From JAAXTX01 sp037139695 (GTDB taxonomy: Bacteria; Patescibacteriota; Minisyncoccia; Moranbacterales; UBA1568), in the NCBI GenBank assembly GCA_037139695.1, contig JBAXFX010000012.1:1-25644 (forward strand): 25,644 bases of DNA, read 5' to 3'. Within the stretch, counting starts at the first letter, position 1, and every line of letters starts with the position of its first letter. The notes beneath the pieces were generated by a model. It was given only the letters and a program-made list of their open reading frames with translations, was not told the DNA's origin and searched no databases. Shown here piece after piece: positions 7,027 through 15,082 of this stretch. The position numbers and the translations under genes were made by a program.

Positions 7027-7686
7027 ATGGAGTATGGCACCGTTTTCTTTTTAGTCCGGCATGGAGAGGCGGAGCAGAATGTCCTTCGTATCCTGGATTC
7101 CTTTCCGGGAAATCCGGAGTTCGGCTTGACGGAAGCTGGTCGTGAACAGGCTCGAAAGGTTGGTGAGGAGCTTTCGTGTTTGGGTATCGACCTTCTGTTC
7201 GCATCGCCGATGCGACGGACTCGTGAGACCGCCGAGAGTATCGCTTCGGCATATGGCGGGATTCGGATCATTTTTGATGAGCGACTCCGCGAGACGGATT
7301 TCGGAATGTGGAACGGGAATCCATCGGAAGCTTTTCTCGGAATGTCTGGGAAATATCACGATCCGACGATACGGCTTGATGGGAATGCGGAAGAAAGCCT
7401 TGAGGGATTCCGGGAAATACGCTCGCGTCTTACGGCGTTTCTGTCAGATATCTTGGTCGAACATTCCGGAAAACGGATTACCATCGTTTCGCATGGAGAT
7501 CCGCTCGAACAGTTGCATGGGATTCTGGTCGGGGATGATGTGACCGAAGCGGCGACAGGCTGGTATCCGCAAAAGGGGTCGGTGACGCGGATCGGGGTGG
7601 AAGCCGGGTTTCGCGAAATCATGATCGCCCGGGAACCGCTCTTGCATGCCGAGAGTTCGGATGATATGCTTGCCGTACAATCATAA
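7027..7686 (+). CDS. Histidine phosphatase family protein
   Basis: 219-aa member of the histidine phosphatase (phosphoglycerate mutase-like) superfamily. The catalytic LVRHGEAEQN lies near the N-terminus. FASPMRRTRETAE supplies the second arginine region, and ETDFGMWNG and ITIVSHGDPLEQL follow, the latter with the second catalytic His. The substrate cannot be told; related proteins act on sugar phosphates, nucleotides or cobalamin precursors. The frame runs up to 6964, but residues before MEYGTVFFLVRHGE do not fit the fold and overlap the small membrane gene, so ATG 7027 is used. The upstream membrane gene ends two bases before it. Confidence 0.9.
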   Translation: MEYGTVFFLVRHGEAEQNVLRILDSFPGNPEFGLTEAGREQARKVGEELSCLGIDLLFASPMRRTRETAESIASAYGGIRIIFDERLRETDFGMWNGNPSEAFLGMSGKYHDPTIRLDGNAEESLEGFREIRSRLTAFLSDILVEHSGKRITIVSHGDPLEQLHGILVGDDVTEAATGWYPQKGSVTRIGVEAGFREIMIAREPLLHAESSDDMLAVQS

Positions 7687-7744
7687 AGGCGTCGAAGGGG
7701 CCCTGTTCGCATCATTTTGTTGTCGCGGACGGATATCATCCCCG

Positions 7745-7996
7745 AGCCTCGGAAAGAAATGCTTGCCGGCTTTTGAGATATGTTGGTTTTGGAAAGCGTT
7801 TTGGCTTGAAGAATCCAGCCTTCGCGAAGCGCTTCGGCTTGGCACGTAGAATCCGACGGGTAGGCCCGTAATAGCCGTAATGAAGGCGATAACCGTGGTT
7901 TCTGGTTCCTATTTGGGATTTGGCACATGGTTATTGTAAAAGAAGGTGGTACCACGGATTTTTCCGTCCTTCCCTGTTTTTCAGGGAGGGATTTTT
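7745..7996 (+). promoter_or_regulatory. T-box riboswitch upstream of ileS
   Basis: The antiterminator is textbook: GAAGG (7942-7946), bulge UGGUACC (7947-7953), ACGGA (7954-7958), a U4 loop, UCCGU (7963-7967) and CCUUC (7968-7972), all perfectly paired. The bulge would pair with the NCCA end of uncharged tRNA. The competing terminator is at 7967-7996. Upstream hairpins are 7889-7934 (ATAACCGTG/CATGGTTAT), 7856-7869 and 7815-7842. The gene context implies tRNA-Ile. I could not assign the specifier codon or the 5' edge. A four-helix-bundle gene now lies between the leader and ileS. Confidence 0.88.
7967..7996 (+). terminator. T-box regulated intrinsic terminator
   Basis: TCCTTCCCTG (7967-7976) pairs over 10 bp, with one G-U pair, with CAGGGAGGGA (7982-7991), followed by TTTTT. 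Its 5' strand shares UCCUUC with the antiterminator, so the two structures are mutually exclusive. Confidence 0.9.
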
Positions 7997-8002
7997 GTTT
8001 AT

Positions 8003-8035
8003 AAATTGCCAAATTGCCAAATTGTTTCATTGTTG
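8003..8035 (+). repeat. Left inverted AT-rich repeat of the four-helix-bundle cassette
   Basis: The reverse complement of this segment matches 8476-8508 closely (CAACAATG, then ACAATTT and GCAATTTG, with about five to six mismatches over 33 bp). It also contains tandem AAATTGCC units. It lies between the T-box terminator and the Shine-Dalgarno of the four-helix-bundle gene. Confidence 0.7.
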
Positions 8036-8047
8036 AAGGAGAAGGAT

Positions 8048-8425
8048 ATGGAAGAGAAATATCTTACATTGAATGACATCAACGCATATCGAGTCGCATT
8101 CTCGCTTTCGAATGACGTATGGGATATCGTTATTAAATGGGATGATTTTCCACGAAAAACGGTCGGATCCCAGTTCGTGAGGGCGGTTGATTCTATATCG
8201 GCAAATATTGCCGAAGGATTCGGGCGATACGGGAAGAAGGATAAGGTCTTCTTTTACCGAATAGCGAGAGCTTCTTCGTATGAATCGTTGGATTGGTTGG
8301 AGAAATCAAAACGAAGGAAATTGATTGATCTAAAAGAATACGACCGGATATTCGAGGCCTTGTGCTCATTCCCCAAGGAGATAAATGGACTTATTAAATA
8401 TACGAACGAGAAGCTAAAGGTTTAG
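8048..8425 (+). CDS. Four helix bundle protein (S23/bAvd-like family)
   Basis: 125-aa protein of the four-helix-bundle family first known from 23S rRNA intervening sequences (TIGR02436-type). Typical segments are YRVAFSLSNDVWDIVIKW, FVRAVDSISANIAEGFGRYG, FYRIARASSYESLDWLEK and a C-terminal helix. Close relatives include the Avd accessory protein of diversity-generating retroelements; the function of stand-alone members is unknown. A good Shine-Dalgarno (GAAGGAGAAGG) precedes the ATG at 8048. The frame extends upstream to 7946 but that part lies in the T-box. The gene sits between inverted repeats and separates the T-box from ileS, so it should be co-regulated with ileS. AT-rich composition suggests recent arrival. 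Confidence 0.88.
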   Translation: MEEKYLTLNDINAYRVAFSLSNDVWDIVIKWDDFPRKTVGSQFVRAVDSISANIAEGFGRYGKKDKVFFYRIARASSYESLDWLEKSKRRKLIDLKEYDRIFEALCSFPKEINGLIKYTNEKLKV

Positions 8426-8475
8426 ATCAGTGTCCCAGCCGTTCAACAATGTAACCATCGAACAATTTAGCAATT

Positions 8476-8508
8476 CAACAATGTGACAATTTAGCAATTT
8501 GACCATTC
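8476..8508 (+). repeat. Right inverted AT-rich repeat of the four-helix-bundle cassette
   Basis: Partner of 8003-8035 in opposite orientation. From about 8440 there are additional tandem pieces (TTCAACAATG twice, ACAATTTAGCAA twice). The repeat runs almost to the ileS ATG, so ileS has no Shine-Dalgarno. Confidence 0.7.
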
Positions 8509-8514
8509 AACCAT

Positions 8515-11500
8515 ATGGCCCCATTCAAGAAAGTAGACTCGAAATCCGATTTCCCGAAGATGGAGGAAGAGATCCTCGCGTATTGGGATGCGAAGGACAT
8601 TTTCAAAAAGTCCGTCGAGAAGGAGGCACCGAAGGGTAACTTCGTGTTTTACGAAGGTCCGCCGACGGCGAACGGCAAACCGGGACTACATCACGTGCTT
8701 GCCCGGTCGTTCAAGGACGCCATCCCGCGGTACAAGACGATGAAGGGGTATCGGGTGAATCGCAAGGCTGGATGGGACACGCACGGATTGCCGGTCGAGC
8801 TGCAGGTGGAGAAGGCACTCGGACTTCGCAACAAGCAGGATATCGAGAATATCGTGCCGGGTGATACGCGGGCGAGCGTCATCGAATTCAACAAGAAGTG
8901 TAAGGAATCGGTATGGGAATATCGGGACCTGTGGGAGAAGCTCACGAAGCGGATGGGGTATTGGGTGGACATGGAGCATCCGTATGTCACCTATGAGGAC
9001 AGCTATATCGAATCGGTCTGGTGGCAATTCGCGCAGATTGCGGGACTCAAGGATGCGAAGGGGGATTCGCTGCTCTATAAGGGACATAAGGTCGTGCCGT
9101 ATTGTTATCGATGTGGGACGGCGCTTTCATCGCACGAGGTCGCACAAGGGTACAAGGAAGTGAAGGATAACTCGGTGTACGTGAAGTTTGAATTGGTTGA
9201 TGCTCCCACCCCTCAGTCTCGAGGACTCGACAGCTCCCCTCAGGCAGGGGAGCAGGGGTCGAAGACATATTTGGTAGCGTGGACGACGACGCCGTGGACT
9301 CTCCCGGGTAACGTTGCTTTGGCGGTGGGAAAGGACATTGAGTACGTGAAGGTAAAAGTGGATACCGGCGGAGTATTGGAAGTAAGTGATGGCGAAGGAG
9401 TAAGACTGCAGAATAATATCCAGCCGGGGACATATATCCTGTCAAAGAATTTCTTTAATAAGGACCAGTCGCTTATCAATTATTGGCTCGGTGAAGAGTT
9501 TATCGAAGAATACAAGTTAAAGGGTTCAGAAGCCGATGTAAGTAAATCTGATAAGATCGAACTAATAAAAGGCGCTGATCTCATTGGTCTTGAATATAAA
9601 AGTCTTTTCTCGACTTCAAAAGGACTAGAACAGGAGGTTCGTCGCGTTGTATCTGATGAGGTGGATGGGCATCATTTTATCACGACCGAGGATGGCACTG
9701 GCATCGTTCATATTGCGCCGGCGTTCGGAGAAGATGACGCGAATGTCGCGCGGGCGAATAACCTTCCTACATTACGCACGGTAGGTCCGGACGGAAAAAT
9801 GATGGAAGGATTTCCAGGTGCCGGAATTCAGGTGAAGAAACTTAATGACAAAAATCGCGGAGCGGTAGATGATCTGATTATCACGGATCTGAAAGAGCGA
9901 GGGCTGCTTCTCAAGGAAGAGGCATACGCACATGAGTACCCGCACTGTTGGCGGTGCGATACGCCGCTCATTTATTATGCGAAGCCGTCGTGGTTCATCG
10001 CCGTTTCCAAGATCCGTGAGGAGCTCGTGAAGAATGCCGAGGCGATATCGTGGGTACCGGAACATATCAAGGAAGGACGATTCGGGGAATGGCTCCGTGG
10101 AGCCAAAGATTGGGCGATTTCGCGCGAGCGGTATTGGGGCACGCCGATTCCGGTGTGGGAATGTTCGGAATGCGGAGAACGGACCATTGTCGAGTCGAAA
10201 GCTGAACTTGAGAAACTCTCAGGAAAGAAATCAGAGGATCTGCATAAGCCGTATATCGACGATGTCACGTGGGCGTGCGCATGCGGAAAGGGGGCGATGA
10301 AACGGACGCCCGAAGTGCTCGACGTGTGGTTCGATTCCGGGGCGATGCCTTTGGCGCAGTTCGGATATCCGGCAGGCTCGACCGACGAAGAGAAGGAAAA
10401 GATCGGTGGAGGAAAGTATTTTCCGGCAGACTATATCAGCGAGGCGATCGATCAGACGCGCGGGTGGTTCTATACACTGCATGCGATAGCGACTTTGCTT
10501 CACGAGGCAGGGGTCGTCAGCATAGGGAATGCATATCGCAATGTCGTCTGTCTGGGACACATACTTGATTCGAAAGGGAAGAAGATGTCCAAGTCCAAGG
10601 GTAACGTCGTCGAGCCGTTCGAGATGTTCGACAAGTATGGTGCGGACGCGCTCCGGTGGTACCTCTATTCCATCAATCAGCCGGGACTGCCGAAGCGCTT
10701 CGATGAGAAAGGAATGCGCGACGTGATGAACCGTGTTTTCCGCATGCTGTGGAACTCGTACTCGTTCTTCACGACGTATGCGGTGATCGACGGGTGGGAT
10801 TCTACCGAGACTCGCGAACCGTCGAAAGATATCCTAGATCGATGGATATTGTCCGAGTTACAGGTGCTGATCCGCGAAGTCGATGAGGCACTTTCGGCGT
10901 ACGACCTGTATTCGCCGACGGCTAAGATAGAATCGTTCATCGATGAATTGTCGAATTGGTACATCCGTCGGAATCGGAAGCGGTTTTGGAAGAATGAGAA
11001 CGATGGCGACAAAGATGACGCCTACGCGACTTTGTACGAGGTGCTTGTCACGCTTTCGAAGCTCATGGCGCCGTTCATGCCGTTCCTTTCCGAGGAGATC
11101 TATCGGAATCTTACTGATGGTGAATCGGTGCACCTCGCGGAGTGGCCGGCAATGGACGAGATTTTGATTGATCTTGAACTGCATAATCAAATGGTCGTCG
11201 TAAGGGAGTTAGTGACGAAGGGACTTGAATTGCGAGCTAAGTCGGGAATTAAGGTAAGACAACCCCTTGAAGGTATCGCGACGCCGAAGAGCCTCACTGA
11301 CGAATTTATTGAAATTGTAAAGGACGAATTGAATGTGAAGACGGTAAAGATACTTACAGTGGAAATAAATGTCCAGGATAAGTCGCCGATAATCGATGAG
11401 GTTATCCTGAACACCGAAATTACACCTCAACTCAAACTCGAGGGGGAGGCGCGGGAAATCATCCGGGCGATCCAGGAAGGGCGAAAGAAAGCCGGATTCG

Positions 11501-11715
11501 AGGTGAGCGACCGTATCACGCTCGGTATCGTGGGGAAGGAGAAAGTATTCGATGGCGATGTGGCAGAAGGACTCTCTGGTTTCGGGGATGAGATCGCGCG
11601 TGAGACGCTCGCGACCAAGGTTGTCCGCGGTGATATCGCGGACGCGGACTATCGCGAGATCGCGAAGATTGAGGGCGAACCGTTCGCGTTCTCTCTTAAG
11701 AAGAATATACGGTAA
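8515..11715 (+). CDS. ileS: Isoleucyl-tRNA synthetase
   Basis: 1066-aa class I synthetase that charges tRNA-Ile. GPPTANGKPGLHHVLA (48-63) is the HIGH region, with HHVL as in eukaryote-like IleRS. The CP1 editing domain opens with AWTTTPWTLPGN. Zinc-type cysteine pairs CYRCG and CWRC follow, KKMSKSKGN is at about 689-697, and the C-terminal anticodon domain is complete. Residues about 230-248 (APTPQSRGLDSSPQAGEQG) are encoded by a 54-bp palindromic repeat inserted in frame just before the editing domain. No Shine-Dalgarno is present, because the AT-rich repeat ends at the start codon. Regulation is by the T-box at 7745-7996. Parts of the gene (about 9380-9620, 11160-11440) are more AT-rich. 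Confidence 0.97.
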   Translation: MAPFKKVDSKSDFPKMEEEILAYWDAKDIFKKSVEKEAPKGNFVFYEGPPTANGKPGLHHVLARSFKDAIPRYKTMKGYRVNRKAGWDTHGLPVELQVEKALGLRNKQDIENIVPGDTRASVIEFNKKCKESVWEYRDLWEKLTKRMGYWVDMEHPYVTYEDSYIESVWWQFAQIAGLKDAKGDSLLYKGHKVVPYCYRCGTALSSHEVAQGYKEVKDNSVYVKFELVDAPTPQSRGLDSSPQAGEQGSKTYLVAWTTTPWTLPGNVALAVGKDIEYVKVKVDTGGVLEVSDGEGVRLQNNIQPGTYILSKNFFNKDQSLINYWLGEEFIEEYKLKGSEADVSKSDKIELIKGADLIGLEYKSLFSTSKGLEQEVRRVVSDEVDGHHFITTEDGTGIVHIAPAFGEDDANVARANNLPTLRTVGPDGKMMEGFPGAGIQVKKLNDKNRGAVDDLIITDLKERGLLLKEEAYAHEYPHCWRCDTPLIYYAKPSWFIAVSKIREELVKNAEAISWVPEHIKEGRFGEWLRGAKDWAISRERYWGTPIPVWECSECGERTIVESKAELEKLSGKKSEDLHKPYIDDVTWACACGKGAMKRTPEVLDVWFDSGAMPLAQFGYPAGSTDEEKEKIGGGKYFPADYISEAIDQTRGWFYTLHAIATLLHEAGVVSIGNAYRNVVCLGHILDSKGKKMSKSKGNVVEPFEMFDKYGADALRWYLYSINQPGLPKRFDEKGMRDVMNRVFRMLWNSYSFFTTYAVIDGWDSTETREPSKDILDRWILSELQVLIREVDEALSAYDLYSPTAKIESFIDELSNWYIRRNRKRFWKNENDGDKDDAYATLYEVLVTLSKLMAPFMPFLSEEIYRNLTDGESVHLAEWPAMDEILIDLELHNQMVVVRELVTKGLELRAKSGIKVRQPLEGIATPKSLTDEFIEIVKDELNVKTVKILTVEINVQDKSPIIDEVILNTEITPQLKLEGEAREIIRAIQEGRKKAGFEVSDRITLGIVGKEKVFDGDVAEGLSGFGDEIARETLATKVVRGDIADADYREIAKIEGEPFAFSLKKNIR
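9203..9256 (+). repeat. 54-bp palindromic element inside ileS
   Basis: Starts CTCCCACCCCTCAGTC and ends GGCAGGGGAGCAGG. It matches 22504-22557 at 43 of 44 positions outside a 10-bp core. GCTCCCCT and AGGGGAGC form an 8-bp hairpin. Its length is a multiple of three and all codons are open, so ileS stays in frame. Confidence 0.88.
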
Positions 11716-11724
11716 CGATATTTT

Positions 11725-12264
11725 ATGTCAGATCTGATGCGACCCTGGGAGGAGCTTTCGAGCGAACAAGTATTCAACAAATACGGCCGTTCGGTCGAGA
11801 AGAAAATCTTTCGTCTTCCGGACGGGAAGGAGACTGATTTTTATCTATTTGGGAGATGTGAATGTATCGCCTGTGTCGCAATGACGGAGGATAAGCAGAT
11901 TATTCTTGTGAAGCAGTTCCGACCGGGTCCGAAGCGAATGCTACTTGAATTGCCGGGAGGCGGTCTTGTTGTCGGGGAATCCGTCGAAGAGGCGATGGCG
12001 AGGGAACTGTTGGAAGAAACCGGATACAGGGGTGATATATCATTTGTGACGAACGTGATACCGGATGCATATGCTATGTATACGAAGAACGCTTTTGTTG
12101 CTACGAATTGCCACAAAATTGCGGAGCCGAAATTGGAAGATAACGGGGAACGTGTGGATGTTGAATTGATGTCACTCGGCGAGTTTCGAACACATTTGCG
12201 TTCCGGTGCGTTGTCCGATGTCGAAATCGGGTATCTCGGTCTTGATTTCCTTGGGTTGTTGTAG
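11725..12264 (+). CDS. NUDIX hydrolase, ADP-ribose pyrophosphatase-like
   Basis: 179-aa NUDIX protein. A complete Nudix box runs from G79 to Y101: GGLVVGE, seven residues, then RELLEETGY, fitting GX5EX7REUXEEXGU. The preceding ILVKQFRPGPKRMLLELPGG is typical of the ADP-ribose/NDP-sugar pyrophosphatase branch. Such enzymes hydrolyse nucleoside diphosphates linked to another moiety; the exact substrate is not shown. The ATG is 10 bases after the ileS stop, so the gene probably shares the ileS transcript. TAACGATAT just before the start also occurs before glyS and the M16 protease. Confidence 0.9.
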   Translation: MSDLMRPWEELSSEQVFNKYGRSVEKKIFRLPDGKETDFYLFGRCECIACVAMTEDKQIILVKQFRPGPKRMLLELPGGGLVVGESVEEAMARELLEETGYRGDISFVTNVIPDAYAMYTKNAFVATNCHKIAEPKLEDNGERVDVELMSLGEFRTHLRSGALSDVEIGYLGLDFLGLL

Positions 12265-12268
12265 GTCC

Positions 12269-12320
12269 GCCCTCATCCGTCTCGGAATACCGAGCCACCT
12301 TCTCCCAGCGGGAGAAGAGG
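12269..12320. repeat. Two-hairpin palindromic repeat
   Basis: CTCGG/CCGAG around AATA (12281-12294) is followed by CTTCTCCC/GGGAGAAG around AGC (12299-12317). This variable-core hairpin plus conserved hairpin layout parallels the 54-bp elements, with other arms. It lies between the NUDIX gene and recO. Confidence 0.65.
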
Positions 12321-12362
12321 AATCAGAAACAGTACTCCTCACTCCTCACTTCTTCTGCGCTC

Positions 12363-13079
12363 ATGGAACTTCGACTGACCGCCATCGTGTTGCGTAAAAG
12401 GGAGATCGGCGAGACCGATCGTCTTTATACGTTCTACACGCGCGAGATGGGCAAGGTGCAGGCGAAGGCGATCGGCGTGCGCAAGTCGGCCGCCAAGCTC
12501 GCCTCGGCGCTCGAGACGCTCTCGCTTTCCGACGTGACGGTCGTCCGTGGGAAAGGGACGGGGCGGGTGGCGGGCGCGACGATCGAGGAATATTTTCCAG
12601 GCATCCGGTCGGATTTCACGACGCTGTCGCTCGCACTCGGGACGGTCGCGGAGTTCGAATCCGTCGTCGGGCTCGAACAGCCGGACTCGGCGCTCTTCTC
12701 GCTCCTCTATGAATATCTGAAGCTACTCAATCATGTCGCCGGGGATGCGGAACAGTCGGCACTCCTGACCGAGGCGTTCTTCGTGAAATTTCTCGACGAG
12801 CTTGGGTACCGGATCGAGGCGGAATCATGCGCGGTGTCGGGGGAGGCGCTTAATCACGGTGGTCGATGTTTTTTTAGTCCGATGGCGGGAGGCATCGTCC
12901 GGGAAGAGCATGCTGGGCAAGGATCGGTTGCGGTCGGTGAGAATGCCGTGAAACTGATCCGTCTGTTTCTCGGGAACCGGCTCGGGTCCGTACTCAAGCT
13001 TCGTGTGGGAGCCGAAGATGTAGCCGAAGTCGGGCGGATTCGGAAGCTCTTTCTCGGATACGTTCTCGGAAGGGAGTGA
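12363..13079 (+). CDS. recO: DNA repair protein RecO
   Basis: 238-aa RecO. The N-terminal OB-fold (1 to about 80) has LTAIVLRKREIGETDRLYTF and GKVQAKAIGVRK, diagnostic for the family. The helical C-terminal domain follows, with FFSPMAGGIV. The usual zinc-finger cysteines are reduced: only two Cys remain around SCAVSGEALNHGGRC. RecO anneals SSB-coated single strands and helps load RecA in RecFOR-type gap repair. The ATG at 12363 fits the family N-terminus. A palindromic repeat and CTCACTCCTCACTTC-type simple sequence precede it. Confidence 0.93.
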   Translation: MELRLTAIVLRKREIGETDRLYTFYTREMGKVQAKAIGVRKSAAKLASALETLSLSDVTVVRGKGTGRVAGATIEEYFPGIRSDFTTLSLALGTVAEFESVVGLEQPDSALFSLLYEYLKLLNHVAGDAEQSALLTEAFFVKFLDELGYRIEAESCAVSGEALNHGGRCFFSPMAGGIVREEHAGQGSVAVGENAVKLIRLFLGNRLGSVLKLRVGAEDVAEVGRIRKLFLGYVLGRE

Positions 13080-13142
13080 AAACGGCAAGGAACCGAAAGG
13101 ATTTCGAAATTCGAACGTCGGCTTTTCGCTCCGGCCCGTATT

Positions 13143-13151
13143 TGGTACAAT
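13143..13151 (+). promoter_or_regulatory. Extended -10 promoter element
   Basis: TGGTACAAT gives TG-N-TACAAT, 20 bases before the ATG at 13172. No good -35 is seen at 17 bp. The same TGG-plus-hexamer form recurs at 19085-19093, 20933-20941 and 21891-21899. Confidence 0.5.
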
Positions 13152-13171
13152 AAGGGAAAACGAACACGCTT

Positions 13172-15070
13172 ATGGCACTTCAGGATCTCAATGAGGATAT
13201 TCACCGCCGCGACTACGAGGGCGGGAAGGATTTTCGTACGGCATACGACCCCGGATCGACTCCCGGTACGGGAAAGGTCTCCTTTGGGGATGGTCGGTGG
13301 GACGCCTCGCAGGTGGTGATCAAGCTATCGCTTCTTGACCGGTTCCGCGACTTCTCATTGAAACATTGGCGATGGTACCTGGTTGGGATCGCGGTATTGG
13401 CAGTCGGCGCGTTTGTGGCCAATTTTACTATTCTCCGTTCATCTTTGTTCGCGAACGAACGGGTCACGGCAACGATTGCCGGTCCGACGGATGTCGCCAG
13501 TTCGGAAACGGTGACCTATTCCGTTCATTGGTCGAACAATAATATCCTTGGCGCTAAGGACGTCGAGGTGGATGTCACCTTTCCTGGAGAATTCCGGCCG
13601 GATGTTCCGGCGGGAATAACGGTATCGGGGAGCACGATCACCGCCAAAGTCGGCGATGTGAAAGGTCATTCTTCCGGTGATCTGAAATTTTCCGGGAAGT
13701 TTTACGGATCTCGCGGCTCACTGATCTACTTCGACACGATAGCCCGTTTTACGCCGGACGGTATTTCCGGACGGTACGAGACCCCGTCCCGATTCGGTGT
13801 CACGATCGTCTCTTCGCCACTTTCGTTCGATTTGATCGCTCCGCAGGAAACCGCTTCGGGAAACGAGGCAGAGTACGTCATTTCCTACAAGAACGGTGGT
13901 GATGTCGCGTTTCAGAACCTTCGACTTAAGCTTACCTATCCGGATGGATTCCAATTTACATGGTCAGATCCAGCCTTGTCGGACAAAGGATCGATATGGA
14001 CAATCGGGACGCTCGCGCCGAATGCGGGAGGAGAGATTCATGTGAAGGGAATCCTGACAGGCACCAACAACCAGTCCAAGAAGATGAGGGCCGACATCGG
14101 CATACTGCAAGGGGATGGAACGTTCCTTGGATACGACGGTAAGGAACAGTCGACCCGGATCGTTGTTTCGCCCTTGTCCATAACACAGAAGGTGAACGAT
14201 AAGACCGATCTTTCCGTGAGTCCGGGAGAAATGCTTTCCTATCAGATTGACTATGTGAATTCCGGGGATATCGGACTTCGAGATGTGATTATCACGATGG
14301 ACGTGAACGCGAACCTGTTGGATATGACACAGCTTTCTTTGGATGGGAAGGGATCATACGATGCACAGAAGGGGGTCATCACGTGGAAGGCGGCCGACAG
14401 TCCCGGTCTTGCCCGCCTTGAGCCGAGGCAGGGCGGGTTGATACGGTTCAATGTTCCGGTACGTACCGATATCGGTACCGGGAAGGGAATCGTCATTCGG
14501 ACGACCGCCAAGATCGATAGTCCCGATATCCCATTCTCTTCGCCCTCAAGTAAGGTTATCGCAAGCAATGCGCTCGATGTCCGGATTGGTGCCGGCGCCA
14601 CACTCGAAGCGCTGATGGCATATAATGATTCCGTGTTTCCCGGATATGGACCGCTTCCTCCGAAGGTCGGCCAGGAGACCGGATATGCGATCAAACTCCG
14701 CGTGACAAATTTCTTGAATGACCTCTCCGGTGTCAAGGTGACGGCGACGATTCCGACCGGTGTCCGGTATGCCGGAAAGAAGTCTCCCGATTCCGAAGCG
14801 GTCTCGTATAACGACCGGACCGGACAGCTTGTCTGGGATATCGGGACGATACAAGGTGGCGGAAAGACGACTCGCGAATTGGTCATTCAGGTCGCCCTGA
14901 TACCGGGTCCGAATTTGGTCAATCGGCAACCAGCCCTTCTGCAGGACGCCGTTCTCGACGGAACGGACACATTCACGAAGAATCCGGTGAACCTGCATTC
15001 GGGACTGGTGACCACGAATGCGACGCCGGAATCCGGTGTGCCGTTGGGGGCGGATACGGTCGTGCCGTAA
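13172..15070 (+). CDS. Membrane-anchored protein with DUF11-like extracellular repeats
   Basis: 632-aa protein. A polar N-terminal tail of about 65 residues is followed by one transmembrane helix (about 68-88, WRWYLVGIAVLAVGAFVANF). The positive residues before the helix suggest a cytoplasmic N-terminus. The rest is beta-rich and repetitive: SETVTYSVHWSN, GNEAEYVISYKNGG, GEMLSYQIDYVNSGD and GQETGYAIKLRVTN each open an Ig-like module of the DUF11/CARDB type. WTIGTLAPN, WKAADSPG and WDIGTIQGG are module-ending tryptophan motifs. Probably a cell-surface or envelope protein; no enzymatic motif is seen. It lies between recO and tgt, abutting tgt. Confidence 0.75.
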   Translation: MALQDLNEDIHRRDYEGGKDFRTAYDPGSTPGTGKVSFGDGRWDASQVVIKLSLLDRFRDFSLKHWRWYLVGIAVLAVGAFVANFTILRSSLFANERVTATIAGPTDVASSETVTYSVHWSNNNILGAKDVEVDVTFPGEFRPDVPAGITVSGSTITAKVGDVKGHSSGDLKFSGKFYGSRGSLIYFDTIARFTPDGISGRYETPSRFGVTIVSSPLSFDLIAPQETASGNEAEYVISYKNGGDVAFQNLRLKLTYPDGFQFTWSDPALSDKGSIWTIGTLAPNAGGEIHVKGILTGTNNQSKKMRADIGILQGDGTFLGYDGKEQSTRIVVSPLSITQKVNDKTDLSVSPGEMLSYQIDYVNSGDIGLRDVIITMDVNANLLDMTQLSLDGKGSYDAQKGVITWKAADSPGLARLEPRQGGLIRFNVPVRTDIGTGKGIVIRTTAKIDSPDIPFSSPSSKVIASNALDVRIGAGATLEALMAYNDSVFPGYGPLPPKVGQETGYAIKLRVTNFLNDLSGVKVTATIPTGVRYAGKKSPDSEAVSYNDRTGQLVWDIGTIQGGGKTTRELVIQVALIPGPNLVNRQPALLQDAVLDGTDTFTKNPVNLHSGLVTTNATPESGVPLGADTVVP

Positions 15071-15082
15071 GTGTTTACAAAG

